Below are positions 8,334 to 17,511 of a DNA stretch of 64,000 nt, piece after piece. Location of the stretch: the NCBI GenBank assembly GCA_963798195.1, contig CAWCSF010000007.1, positions 62,001-126,000 of the forward strand, given 5' to 3'. Both the position numbers and the translations under genes were made by a program. The first letter of the stretch is position 1. Each line of letters begins with the position of its first letter. The stretch is from CAVSRC01 sp963798195. Its GTDB lineage: Bacteria > Pseudomonadota > Alphaproteobacteria > Rhizobiales > Kaistiaceae. The notes under the pieces were generated by a model. The model saw only the letters and a list, made by a program, of their open reading frames with translations, was not told where the DNA came from and did no database searches.

Positions 8334-9327
8334 TTGACCGTGCCATTTGCCCGCCGCAAGCTGCCGTCCCTTCAGGAATTGGTCGCCTTCGAGGCGGTCG
8401 CCCGGCTCGGCACTTTCACGCGCACCGCCGAGGAATTGGCGCTTACGCAGAGCGCCATCAGCAAGCAGATCAGCCAGCTTGAGCAGTCACTCGGGGCGCG
8501 GCTGTTCGATCGTACCCGCGGCCGCGCCACGCTGACCGGCGCGGGTAGTGTCTATCTTCAGGCGGCGCAGGAAATTCTCACGCGCTTCCGTATCGCCACG
8601 CTCTCTGTCGGCGGCGCCGCCGATCCGGAACTGGCCCTCAATGTGGTCGCTCTGCCGACCGTCGCCTCGCAATGGCTTATTCCGCGTCTGCCCCTCTTCC
8701 TGGCCGAGAACGAGGGCATCACGGTCAACCTCACCACGCGGGTCCAGCCTTATGATTTCTTCGGCGCCACATACGACTTGGCGATCTCCTACGCCGCGGC
8801 CGGATGGACGCACCCGGATGCGGCCCTGCTCTTCGAGGAGCTTTTCGTGCCGGTTGCCAGTCCTGCCTATCGCGACGCGCAGGGCCTGTCGGACCCCGTC
8901 CGGATCGGCAGCGCGACCCTGCTCCAACAAGCCGATCGGCCGGCGCTCTGGGCGCGATTGGTTCGCTGCCGCCCGCCTTCCGTGCGAGGCGCCCTATCGT
9001 GGGCCGGTTCTCGACCGCTTTTCGATGACGATCGTGGCGGCACGGGCCGCGCTCGGGGTCGCGCTCGTCCCGCGCTATCTCGCACTTGATGAGATTCGCT
9101 CGGGCACCCTGGTGGTGCTGTCCGATCATCAGCTCAAGGGAGAGGGCGCCTACCATGTCGTGGTGCCACTGACGAAGTCTCGGCCCGCCTCCGCGGCGTT
9201 TCGGCGCTGGCTTCTCAGCGAAGCGGCGGCGCTCTCGCATTCGCACGCGAAAGCGGTGAGCACCCGGTCGACCGGGGCGCTGCGATCCAAGGTCGCGCGC
9301 CCCCTGACGCAGACCGGCGGAATCTAG
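8334..9327 (+). CDS. LysR family transcriptional regulator (GcvA-like), +1 frameshift
   Basis: DNA-binding regulator. The N-terminal winged helix has the LysR signature (SLQELVAFEAVARLGTFTRTAEEL, then QSAISKQISQLEQSLGARLFDRT, about residues 12-62). The effector domain runs in the first frame to LLQQADRPALWAR and continues in another frame as WFAAARLP ... RFSMTIVAARAALGVALVPRYL. One extra T at 8958/8959 explains the break; removing it gives 330 residues with a perfect GcvA-type alignment. The start is TTG 8334 or GTG 8340; both are weak. It is divergent from the dehydratase/ABC operon and probably its regulator. The last ~45 residues (SHSHAKAVST...) are unusual tail sequence. Confidence 0.8.
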
Positions 9328-9490
9328 TGCTCTTCGGCCCCAGGGCGCGCGAATTGGCGCAGCTTGCTGAAGTATTGGCGGGGGCGGCCGGCTGACGAGC
9401 GCCGGGAAGAAATCCGCCAATCGCAAGTCGATCATCGACGGCCCCGCCGCACTCGGCTAAGCGCCGCAGCGTGATGGTTCCAGTGTCGTC

Positions 9491-10450
9491 CTAGACGTTG
9501 TGGCAGGCGACGCGGCGGCCGTCGGCGAAGTCGCGCAAGGCCGGGTCGTCGACCGAGCAGCGCTCCGTCGCCAACGGACACCGCTGCGCATAGGCACACC
9601 CCGTCAATCGCTCGAACTGGCTGGGTGGTTCGCCAAGCTCGACGCCGCCGGCGATGCGCTGTGATGGATCGGGCTTCGGCATGGCAGCCATCAGGGCGCG
9701 CGTGTAGGGATGGACCGGTCGGTCCAGGATCGCGGCCGCGTCGGCAAGCTCGACGATACGGCCCATGTACATGACCGCGACGCGATCGCTGATCTGTCCG
9801 ATCACGCCGAGATCGTGCGAGATGAACAGCATCGAGAGTTTCAACTGCTCCTGGAGGTCCATGAGCAGGTTGAGAACCTGGGCCTGGATGGAAACGTCGA
9901 GCGCCGAGACCGGCTCGTCGGCGATGATGATCGCCGGCACCGGCAGGATGGCGCGCGCGATGCCGACGCGCTGGCGTTGTCCACCGCTGAGTTCGTGCGG
10001 ATACCGCCCGGCGAAGGACGGATCGAGACCAACCGCGGTCAGCGTCTCGGCGATCTTCTCCGAACGCTCGGCCCGGCTTGCGAAGGTCCCGTTGATATCG
10101 CCGGCCTCGGCGATGGAATCGCCGACCGAGCGGCGTGGATTGAGCGAGGCGTATGGATCCTGAAAGACCATGCGGATGCTGAGGCGCATCGTGCGCAGGG
10201 TCTGGCCGCGCGCCGCCAGAACGTCGGCGCCGTTGAAGACGACCTCGCCGCTATCCGCCTTGGTCAGACGCACGATCGAACGTCCGACGGTAGTCTTGCC
10301 GCAACCCGACTCTCCGACGATGCCGAGCACCTCGCCCCCGGCGAGCGTCAGCGAGACGCCGTCCACGGCCTGGACGCGCATCTTGCGGCCGGAGCGTTTG
10401 ACGTTGAAACCGGTGCGAAGGTTGCGCACGTCGAGAACCGCGGCACTCAT
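9491..10450 (-). CDS. oligopeptide/dipeptide ABC transporter ATP-binding protein (OppF/DppF)
   Basis: 319-residue ATPase subunit. Walker A GESGCGKT (about residues 46-53), signature LSGGQRQRVGIARA, Walker B IIIADEPVSALD and switch HDLG are all present. The C-terminal oligo_HPY region has HPYTRALMAAMPKPDP and the Cys-rich CAYAQRCPLATERC, typical of DppF. The start overlaps the stop of the DppD-type gene by 4 bp (ATGA). It is the last gene of the minus-strand operon SBP-DppB-DppC-DppD-DppF. The importer substrate may be a peptide or amide compound, judged by the amidohydrolase beyond the divergent regulator. Confidence 0.9.
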   Translation of the reverse strand: MSAAVLDVRNLRTGFNVKRSGRKMRVQAVDGVSLTLAGGEVLGIVGESGCGKTTVGRSIVRLTKADSGEVVFNGADVLAARGQTLRTMRLSIRMVFQDPYASLNPRRSVGDSIAEAGDINGTFASRAERSEKIAETLTAVGLDPSFAGRYPHELSGGQRQRVGIARAILPVPAIIIADEPVSALDVSIQAQVLNLLMDLQEQLKLSMLFISHDLGVIGQISDRVAVMYMGRIVELADAAAILDRPVHPYTRALMAAMPKPDPSQRIAGGVELGEPPSQFERLTGCAYAQRCPLATERCSVDDPALRDFADGRRVACHNV

Positions 10451-11421
10451 AGCGGCCGTCCGTCGGTGATCGGGAATTTGCAGAGGGCGTCGTGGCCCTC
10501 GGAGATGATCACGCGCGGCAGCGGATCGACCCGGCAGACATCGCGCACGTCCGGGCAACGCGGCGCGAACCGGCAGCCTGTAGGCACGCCGCCTGGCTGC
10601 GGCGCCTGGCCCGGAATGGTGCGCAAGCGATGCGCGCCGCCTCCGGGGGCAGGCATGCACCCCATCAGCCCGCGCGTATAGGGATGGGCGGGCCTGCGAA
10701 ACAGCGTTTCGACCTGTGCGGTCTCTACGACGCGGCCCGCGTACATGACCGCGACACGATCGACGAGTTGCGCGACGACGCCGAGGTCGTGGGTGATGAA
10801 CAGCATCGCCATGTCGAGACGATCGCAGAGTTCGCGCAGCAGCCCGAGAATCTGGAACTGGACGGTGACATCGAGCGCCGTCGTTGGCTCGTCCGCGATC
10901 AGCACGTGCGGGCGGCACGCGAGCGCGATGGCAATCATGACGCGCTGGCGCATTCCGCCCGATAGCTGATGCGGATAGGCGGTGAGCTGGAGAGCGGCGT
11001 CCGGAATTCGCACCATTTCCAGCAGTTCCCGCGACCGCTCCCGCAGCGCGGCGCCGGACGAGCCGTCGTGAACGCGGACCGCCTCGGCAATCTGGTCGCC
11101 GATGCGGACGACCGGATTGAGCGAGGTCATCGGCTCCTGGAAAATCATCGCGATGTGGCCATGCCCGGCCTCGACGCGTTGCCACGGCGCCAGCTTGGTG
11201 ACGTCCGCTCCATCGAGGCCAATGCGCCCGGCGCGGACCCGCGGGCCGGGCTCAGGCAACAGGCCCATGATGGCAAGCGACGTGATGCTCTTGCCGCAGC
11301 CGGATTCACCGACGAGCCCCAGTATCTCCCCCTTGCCGATGGCAAACGATACACCCGACACGATCTCCGCGGGATGGTCGTCCGGACCGATGGCGACGGT
11401 GAGATCATCGACCGCGAGCAT
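10447..11421 (-). CDS. oligopeptide/dipeptide ABC transporter ATP-binding protein (OppD/DppD)
   Basis: 324 residues. Walker A GESGCGKS, Q-loop FQEPMTSLNP, signature LSGGMRQRVMIAIAL, Walker B VLIADEPTTALD and HDLG switch are all intact. The C-terminal GCRFAPRCPDVRDVC cysteine region is normal for DppD. ATG 11421 lies 3 bp from the permease stop at 11425, and its stop overlaps the DppF start. It pairs with DppF as the motor of this importer. Confidence 0.9.
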   Translation of the reverse strand: MLAVDDLTVAIGPDDHPAEIVSGVSFAIGKGEILGLVGESGCGKSITSLAIMGLLPEPGPRVRAGRIGLDGADVTKLAPWQRVEAGHGHIAMIFQEPMTSLNPVVRIGDQIAEAVRVHDGSSGAALRERSRELLEMVRIPDAALQLTAYPHQLSGGMRQRVMIAIALACRPHVLIADEPTTALDVTVQFQILGLLRELCDRLDMAMLFITHDLGVVAQLVDRVAVMYAGRVVETAQVETLFRRPAHPYTRGLMGCMPAPGGGAHRLRTIPGQAPQPGGVPTGCRFAPRCPDVRDVCRVDPLPRVIISEGHDALCKFPITDGRPL

Positions 11422-11424
11422 CGC

Positions 11425-12292
11425 TCACCTCTCCCGCCGGCTGGCGAACATTTCCCGGAAACGCGGGTCGAGGCGATCGCGCATGGCGTCGCCGACGAGA
11501 TTCAGGGAAAAGGCCGTGAGCACGATCATCAGGCCCGGGAAGAACAGCAGCCACGGCGCGCGGGTGATGAAGGTTCGGGATTCGGCCAGCATGTTGCCCC
11601 AGCTGGGGATGTCGGGCGGCGCGCCGAGGCCGAGGAAAGTCGAGAGACGCCGCGCTGAGCTGGGCAAAGGCGAAGACGAAGCTCGCCTGAACGAGAAGCG
11701 GCGAGACGAGGTTCGGCAGGATGTGCTTGCCGACGATCCACGCCGTGCCCGATCCCATGCTGCGCGCCGCCTCGACATAGGTCTCCGTTCGCAGTCGCAG
11801 CGTCAGCCCGTAGGTGATGCGGGTGGTCGTCGTCAGGAAGACCGCGCCGATGGCGATGATGGCGTTGGCGACGCTCTGTCCGAGCACAACGATGAGGCCG
11901 AGGGCAAGCAGCAGCGCGGGAAATGACATCAGCACGTCGATCATGCGCATCAGCACGTGGCCGAGGCGCGGGAAGAGCGCCGAGAAGACTCCGATCGGCA
12001 CGCCGGTGAGGAGCGCGAAGCTGACGACACCGACGCCGATCAGCAGTGCCATGCGCGAGGAATAAATGACCCGCGACAGGGTATCGCGGCCAAACTGATC
12101 GGTACCGAACCAATGCACCGCGTTCGGCGGGCTCAGGCGGATGATCGGATCGATCGCCAGCGGATCGTAGGGCGCCAACACGGCCGCGAAGATGGCGGCG
12201 AAGATCATGGCCAGGAGGACCGCCAGGCCGAGGACGGCAATCGGCCGCCCACGGAACGGTGCCCACCACGAGGCCAGTCCCTCGCGCGTCAT
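11425..12292 (-). CDS. dipeptide ABC transporter permease (DppC/OppC), +1 frameshift
   Basis: Inner-membrane permease. The first frame carries the OppC-type N terminus (LGLAVLLAMIFAAIFAAVLAPYDPL), HWFGTDQFGRDTLSRVIYSSRMALLIG, and the EAA loop YVEAARSMGSGTAWIVGKHILPNL. It breaks after FAFAQLSAA, and FLGLGAPPDIPSWGNML ... DRLDPRF continues in another frame. One surplus base around 11641-11647 explains it; repaired length is 288 residues, normal for DppC. ATG 12292 overlaps the DppB stop by 4 bp. Confidence 0.83.
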
Positions 12293-13236
12293 TCGAGTTC
12301 CACCCGCGGATCGAGACGCCGATACGAGAGATCGACGATCAGGTTGATGACAAGGTAGAGGACGACGATCACCAGGATGATCCCCTGGATGACCGGATAG
12401 TCGCGCCGCAGGATAGACTGCACGACCAGCCGCCCGATGCCGGGGAGCGCGAAAACGGTCTCGGTCACCACCGCCTCCGAGATCAGCGCCGCGAAGGTGA
12501 ACCCGAAGGCCGAGACGACGGCGAGAAGGGCGTTGCGCAGGATGTGGCGGCGAACCACCTGCCATGGCCGGATGCCCTTTGCCCGTGCCGTGCGCACATA
12601 GTCCTCGCGCGACACGTCGAGCATGCTCGCCCGCGTCAGGCGGAGGATCAGCGCGGCGTTCGGCGCGGCGAGGGTCAAACTTGGCAGGAGCAGGTAGCGC
12701 AGGTTGGCCAAACCGCCGCTTTCGAAGATCGACGGATAGCCCGAGCTCGGAAGCCAGCCGAGCCATGCCGCGAATATGAGGATGAAATAGAGGCCGACCC
12801 AGAAGGTCGGCACCGACGCCATCAGCATGGCCATGCCGGACAGCGTCTGGTCGAGCCACGATCCCTGGCGCATGGCCGCGATCATGCCGATCGGCACGCC
12901 GATCAGGACCACCCAGATCATGGTGATCGACGCGAGCAGCAGGCTGGTTTCGGCGCCGTCGGCGATGACCCACAACACCGGCGCCTGGAAGAAGATGGAC
13001 TGTCCGAGGTCGCCGGTAAGCGCAGCGCCTGCCCAGCGGAAATATTGGATGACGATCGGCTGGTCGAGGCCAAGCTCGTGACGCAGCGCGTCGACCTGGT
13101 CCGGCGTCGCGGTGTCACCCAGGAGGACGTAGATGGGGTCGCCAGGCACAAGGTGAATGAAGGCGAAGACCAGAACCGACGCGGCAACCAGGGTCACGGC
13201 CGTCGCGCCAGTCCGTTTCAGGGCATACGACCACAT
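12289..13236 (-). CDS. dipeptide ABC transporter permease (DppB/OppB)
   Basis: 315-residue permease with the classical DppB layout: N-terminal helix, HLVPGDPIYVLLGDTATPDQVDALRHELGLD, then five further membrane segments with the EAA loop EDYVRTARAKGIRPWQVVRRHILRNAL and the ending IVDLSYRRLDPRVELE. It lies 104 bp downstream of the solute-binding-protein stop and overlaps the DppC start. Intact. Confidence 0.9.
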   Translation of the reverse strand: MWSYALKRTGATAVTLVAASVLVFAFIHLVPGDPIYVLLGDTATPDQVDALRHELGLDQPIVIQYFRWAGAALTGDLGQSIFFQAPVLWVIADGAETSLLLASITMIWVVLIGVPIGMIAAMRQGSWLDQTLSGMAMLMASVPTFWVGLYFILIFAAWLGWLPSSGYPSIFESGGLANLRYLLLPSLTLAAPNAALILRLTRASMLDVSREDYVRTARAKGIRPWQVVRRHILRNALLAVVSAFGFTFAALISEAVVTETVFALPGIGRLVVQSILRRDYPVIQGIILVIVVLYLVINLIVDLSYRRLDPRVELE

Positions 13237-13340
13237 GCAATCAATCGCCCGCTCGGAATGCTGGGTTCAGCGAACCAGCCCGGGCGGCCCGGCCAGACAG
13301 CCGGACGCCCGAGCCACTTTTCTTCAGGTGACGGTTCGCA

Positions 13341-14891
13341 CTACTCGAAGGACAGGCCCCAGAACCGCGGACGGTAGTCGGCGCTCTCGGCAAAGCCCTT
13401 CACCTTCGGAGAGGCGATGTCATAGGCATAGGCATCGCCGACCTTCATGGCCGGAACCTGCTCGTAGAACAGCGCCTGCACCTTGTCCCAGACGGCCTTG
13501 CGCGCCTCGGGTGTGACGCTCGTGGCGAGCTCCGCCCGCAGCGCCTCGATCTCCGGGCTGGCCCACCAGCCGGGATAGCTCGCGTTCATGAACGTGAACA
13601 GCGCCGGGTCCGGCGAGAAGCCGTGATGGGTGACGAAGATATCCCACTGCGCCGACTCGCCGCGCATCTTGAGGAGTGTTGCCCAGTCGACGACGATCAT
13701 CTGGACGTTGATGCCGGCCTCGGCGAGCTGCCGCGTGAACACCGTCGCCTCGTCGTAGTGCGCCTGGTAGTTGGTCGATACCAGCAGGCGGATCGGCGTG
13801 CCGTCATAGCCGGCTTCCTTGGCAAGCGCCTTGGCGCCTTCCGTGTCGTGCTGGCTGTAGGCCTCGATGCCGGCGGTTGAGTAGAAGACATTGCCCTTCG
13901 GGAAGACCGAACCCTGGGCGTCCCAGAGACCTTCCGGACCGAACGCGACCCTGAGGGCCTGCTCCTTGTCGAGCGCCATCTGGATGGCGCGGCGGAGCTT
14001 GTAGTTATCCTTCAGGATTCCTTCTTTGGAGTTCATGAAGAACAGGCCGAAGAGCGGCGCGCCACGACGCTGGATCGTCACCGACGGGTCGTTGCTCAGC
14101 GTGTCGTAGAGGTCGCCCGAGATCATTTCGGCATAGTCGTAGTCGCCGGCCTGCACGCCGCTCACGCGCGTGCCGACGTCCGGCACCGGGATGAAGCGAA
14201 TCGTGTCGAAATTGGCGATACGCGCGCCGGCATAGCTGTCGGCCTTCTCGCTGCGCGGCTTGTAGTCGGCGAACTTCTCGAGTTCGACATAGCGGTTCGG
14301 CCGCCATTCCTTGAACTTGTAGGGACCAGTGCCGATGTAGTCCTTCTGCTCGATCGGCTTGTTGCCGGCCGCGCTTGCGATCTCGGCCGGATAGATGCCG
14401 AGGCCGCCGTTGACGTCGGAAATCAGCGTCTTCCAGGCTCCGTTGGGCGCACTGAGCTTCAGCGTCACTTCATACTTGCCGGAGGCTTCCACCGATGTGG
14501 CATTGCCCATCAGCAGCTTGCCGCGGGAGCCGAATTCGCCCCAGCGCTTCATCGAGGCAACGACGTCTTCCGCCGTCATTTCCTTGCCGTTATGAAACTT
14601 CACACCCTCACGCAGCTTGATGACGATGGTCTTGCCGTCATCCTCGAGCTTGTCGCTGTCGGCCAGCATCGGCTGCGGCACGAAGGCAGAGTCGTACGCG
14701 TACAGCGTCTCGAATATGTGCCCGCCGATCGTTGAGGCGACGTCCGCTGTGGTCAGCATGACGTCGAGCGGCGGTGGCTCGCCGATCGTCGCTTCGCGGA
14801 ACATCCCTGCGGCGCTCACCTGCGAAGTCAGAAAAAGCGCGGTAGCCATCGCGGCAGCGCCGCGGGTAAGCAGTCTCAATCCGGATTGCAT
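13341..14891 (-). CDS. ABC transporter substrate-binding protein (family 5, DppA/OppA)
   Basis: 516-residue periplasmic binding protein. The signal peptide is the first ~28 residues (LLTRGAAAMATALFLTSQVSA). The family-5 pattern is clear: KTIVIKLREGVKFHNGKEMTAEDVVASMKRW, IGTGPYKFKEWRPNRYVELEKF, LRRAIQMALDKEQALRVAF. ATG 14891 follows GGGAGGGAAGAG. It is the first gene of the importer operon and divergent from an RpiR regulator. The ligand is unknown; a peptide or N-acylated amino acid is possible. Confidence 0.88.
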   Translation of the reverse strand: MQSGLRLLTRGAAAMATALFLTSQVSAAGMFREATIGEPPPLDVMLTTADVASTIGGHIFETLYAYDSAFVPQPMLADSDKLEDDGKTIVIKLREGVKFHNGKEMTAEDVVASMKRWGEFGSRGKLLMGNATSVEASGKYEVTLKLSAPNGAWKTLISDVNGGLGIYPAEIASAAGNKPIEQKDYIGTGPYKFKEWRPNRYVELEKFADYKPRSEKADSYAGARIANFDTIRFIPVPDVGTRVSGVQAGDYDYAEMISGDLYDTLSNDPSVTIQRRGAPLFGLFFMNSKEGILKDNYKLRRAIQMALDKEQALRVAFGPEGLWDAQGSVFPKGNVFYSTAGIEAYSQHDTEGAKALAKEAGYDGTPIRLLVSTNYQAHYDEATVFTRQLAEAGINVQMIVVDWATLLKMRGESAQWDIFVTHHGFSPDPALFTFMNASYPGWWASPEIEALRAELATSVTPEARKAVWDKVQALFYEQVPAMKVGDAYAYDIASPKVKGFAESADYRPRFWGLSFE

Positions 14892-15026
14892 GGTCTCTTC
14901 CCTCCCTGTTGCATCCCGCTTCCGATCGGCGTCGCCTTGCCCGCTGTCTTCCCTGCTGGAGTAGCCGGGGCGACCGATTTTTCGAGACGGCGCCAAATGT
15001 CCTGCATCACCTCCGGCGTCGTGTCG

Positions 15027-15056
15027 GAAAGTTTCATACGAAATCGCCGGAATTTC
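15027..15056. promoter_or_regulatory. cluster of GAAA/TTTC half-sites, candidate RpiR operator
   Basis: Between the divergent SBP and RpiR genes there are the palindromes GAAAGTTTC (15027-15035) and, overlapping, TTTCATACGAAA (15032-15043), then GGAATTTC (15049-15056). GAAA-N-TTTC type repeats are common in operators of RpiR-family repressors. Position fits control of both genes. Confidence 0.4.
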
Positions 15057-15140
15057 AAGTGAGACGGACGGCAAGGATTCGCCGCAATGCAGCAATTGCA
15101 AGGCTTGCACCGGCAATCTTTGTAGGTTTATTACCAAGCG

Positions 15141-16148
15141 GTGCTTGCTCGCGCGCCTTCGCAAGAGCGCCCTTTTTCCCCGACGGATGCCGGTCAGGTG
15201 GCTCGACAAACCAAACGCACGTCTGCTGCTGCCCCCAAAGGCAATTCATCGTCGCGTGGCGAGGCCAAGTCCCCGGACGATATCATCTCGGTCATCAAGC
15301 AATCGGCGCCCGGCTTGCGGCCGGCAGAGCAGCGCGTGGCGCACACGGTGCTGGCCGACGTCAATTTCGCCGTCCACTCCAGCAATGGTGATCTGGCCCG
15401 GCGGGCCGGTGTCAGCGAGCCGACCGTGACCCGCTTCAGTCGCGCGGTCGGTTGTGGCGGCGTGCGTGAACTCAAGGTCAAGCTCGCCCAGAGCATGGTG
15501 GTTGGGCGTATCTATCTCGAGCCGCCGCCGCATGTCGGCACGGCGCAGGCCAAGCCGACACTGTGGCGATCGGTGTTCGAGGAGATTCGCAAGGCCATCA
15601 CCGCGGTCGAACAGCAACTCCGGCAGGAGGATGTGGAAGAGGCCGCGGAGGCCATCGCGAACTGCTCGAGGCTGGTCGCCTTCGGTGTGGGCGGCGGCTC
15701 GACCGTCGCCGTCACCGAGGTTACCCATCGCTTCTTCCGCCTTGGCGTCGCCGTCGCCAACTATTCCGATCCGCACCTCATGCGCATGATAGCGGCGACG
15801 CTCGGACGGAACGACGTGGTGGTCGCCGTCTCGACCACTGGCCACGCCTCGGAGGTCATCGACGCCGTGGCCATCGCCAAGCAGTATGGGGCGCTGATTG
15901 TTGCCGTAACCAAACCCGGCAGCCGCCTTGCAGCGCTGGCCGACATTCCCCTGATTTTCCACGTGCCGGAAGCGCCCGATGCGCTCAAGCCGACCGCGTC
16001 GCGCTACGCCCTGCTGGCGGCGATCGATCTCGTCGCTGCGTCCACCGCATATCGGAAGCCGCGCGAGACGCAGGAGCACATGCGCCGGATCAAATACGCC
16101 CTGGTCAGTTCGTCGAACGGGGGCGCCGATGAACCGCTTGGCGACTGA
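15141..16148 (+). CDS. MurR/RpiR family transcriptional regulator
   Basis: About 335 residues from GTG 15141 (a GTG at 15198 is possible; no convincing ribosome-binding site at either). The N-terminal HTH_6 domain is at about residues 45-120, with SNGDLARRAGVSEPTVTRFSRAVGCGGVRELKVKL. The C-terminal SIS sugar-phosphate-binding domain has FGVGGGSTVAVTEVTHRF and VVVAVSTTGHASEVIDAVAIAKQYGALIVAVT. It is divergent from the Dpp operon and co-directional with the amidohydrolase gene 62 bp downstream, so it likely regulates both. Because of the SIS domain, the signal may be an amino-sugar or sugar phosphate, which would fit an importer and deacetylase for acylated amino compounds. Confidence 0.85.
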   Translation: MLARAPSQERPFSPTDAGQVARQTKRTSAAAPKGNSSSRGEAKSPDDIISVIKQSAPGLRPAEQRVAHTVLADVNFAVHSSNGDLARRAGVSEPTVTRFSRAVGCGGVRELKVKLAQSMVVGRIYLEPPPHVGTAQAKPTLWRSVFEEIRKAITAVEQQLRQEDVEEAAEAIANCSRLVAFGVGGGSTVAVTEVTHRFFRLGVAVANYSDPHLMRMIAATLGRNDVVVAVSTTGHASEVIDAVAIAKQYGALIVAVTKPGSRLAALADIPLIFHVPEAPDALKPTASRYALLAAIDLVAASTAYRKPRETQEHMRRIKYALVSSSNGGADEPLGD

Positions 16149-16210
16149 GCCCTCGCTGACGCGTCGACAACCGAAATCCCTGAAGCATCGGAAGAAGGAC
16201 CAACTGCGCG

Positions 16211-17368
16211 ATGAATCATGATCTAGTCCTCAAGGGCGGCCGCGTCGTCGACCCCTCGCAAGATCTCGATCGCGTTGCGGATGTCGCCTTTGCCGGCGGC
16301 AAGGTGTCGGCGGTCGCCACGAACATCGCGCCAGGCAACGCTGTCGTGCAGGACGTCGGCGGCAAGATTGTCGCGCCGGGGTTTATCGACCTTCACACCC
16401 ATGTCTACTGGGGCGGCACATCGCTGGGGATCGACGCCGGCGAAGTGGCCTTGAAGAGTGGCGTCACGACATTTGTCGACGCGGGCAGCGCCGGCCCGGG
16501 CAACTTCGCGGGCTTCCTGAAGCATGTCATCGAACCCAGCGAGCCGCGTATTCTCGTTTTTCTGCATGTCTCTTTTGCCGGCATCTTCGCTTTCTCGAAG
16601 AACATCATGGTTGGCGAGAGCAGCGACCTGCGGCTGATGAGCCCCAGCGATGCGGTGGCGGTGGCCAACGCGAACCGCGATGTGGTCGTGGGTATCAAGG
16701 TGCGGGTGGGCCGCAACGCCAGTGGCGCCTCGGGCGCCGCTCCGCTCGATATCGCGTTGCAGGCCGCGGACGAGTTGGGACTGCCGCTCATGGCGCATAT
16801 TGATGAGCCGCCGCCGAGTTACGAGGACGTGCTGGCCCGCCTTCGCCCCGGCGATATCCTCACCCATTGCTTTCGCCCGTTCCCGAACACCCCGATCGCC
16901 GGGCAGGGTGCGATCAAGCGTTCGGTGCTGGACGCGCGCGAGCGCGGTGTTCTCTTCGACGTGGGCCATGGCAAGGGGTCGTTCGCCTTCAAGACGGGCA
17001 GGGCGATGCTCGCGGCCGGTTTCCTGCCCGACACGATTTCCTCCGATATCCATATCCTCAACCTTGAGGGACCGGTTTTCGACCAGGCAACGACGCTGTC
17101 GAAATTTCTGTGCCTCGGCGTTCCGCTGGTCGACGTGATCCGTGCGACGACGGTCAATGCCGCTACCGCCATGCGGCGGCCGGATCTGGGGTCCCTTCGC
17201 CCAGGCTCGGCCGGCGACGCCACGGTGTTCTCCGTGTCCGAAGGCCGCTTCGACTACATAGATTCTGTCGGTGAAGTGATGCGGGGCGACCAGCAGATCG
17301 CGATCGACGGCGTGGTCCTCCGTGGCAACTGGTGGCATCCGGCCGCGAAGCCCTTGCACCGGGCCTGA
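16211..17368 (+). CDS. amidohydrolase/deacetylase family metallohydrolase
   Basis: 385-residue cytoplasmic metal-dependent hydrolase of the dihydroorotase-like group, similar in pattern to Atu3266-type deacetylases. Metal ligands visible: HTH in FIDLHTHVYWGG (about residues 63-65), the likely carboxylated lysine in VVVGIKVRVGRNASG, His in LMAHIDEPP, His in ILTHCF, and the Asp in TISSDIH. The N-terminal part (LVLKGGRVVDPSQDLDRVADVAFAGGKV) and last residues form the usual small beta-domain. ATG 16211 follows the RpiR gene by 62 bp. It probably removes an acyl group from, or opens a ring in, the compound brought in by the divergent Dpp system; the exact substrate is not readable. Confidence 0.8.
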   Translation: MNHDLVLKGGRVVDPSQDLDRVADVAFAGGKVSAVATNIAPGNAVVQDVGGKIVAPGFIDLHTHVYWGGTSLGIDAGEVALKSGVTTFVDAGSAGPGNFAGFLKHVIEPSEPRILVFLHVSFAGIFAFSKNIMVGESSDLRLMSPSDAVAVANANRDVVVGIKVRVGRNASGASGAAPLDIALQAADELGLPLMAHIDEPPPSYEDVLARLRPGDILTHCFRPFPNTPIAGQGAIKRSVLDARERGVLFDVGHGKGSFAFKTGRAMLAAGFLPDTISSDIHILNLEGPVFDQATTLSKFLCLGVPLVDVIRATTVNAATAMRRPDLGSLRPGSAGDATVFSVSEGRFDYIDSVGEVMRGDQQIAIDGVVLRGNWWHPAAKPLHRA

Positions 17369-17449
17369 TGGCGCTGCTTGTTTGATCGCTCCGCCATTGC
17401 TCCTTGGCGCGAGCAGTCTCCAGGCCGGTGAAGCCGGGTTCTGAACGCG

Positions 17450-17464
17450 ACGGCGCGGCGCCGT
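17450..17464. terminator. short GC hairpin between convergent genes
   Basis: ACGGCG-CGG-CGCCGT forms a 6-bp stem with a 3-nt loop in the 143-bp gap between the amidohydrolase and the M42 peptidase, which converge here. No T-run follows on either strand, so intrinsic termination is doubtful. Confidence 0.25.
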
Positions 17465-17511
17465 GATGCGTCTTTGCTGTCGGTCGGGGCCGCCTGCCTT
17501 ATCGGTGTGGC

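Noticed and set aside
12259..13377. 372-codon plus-strand frame opposite DppB
   Set aside because: Antisense of an intact, clearly recognisable permease; no signals of its own.
17450..17464. Strong intrinsic terminator
   Set aside because: Hairpin is short and no T-run follows; kept only as a low-confidence hairpin.
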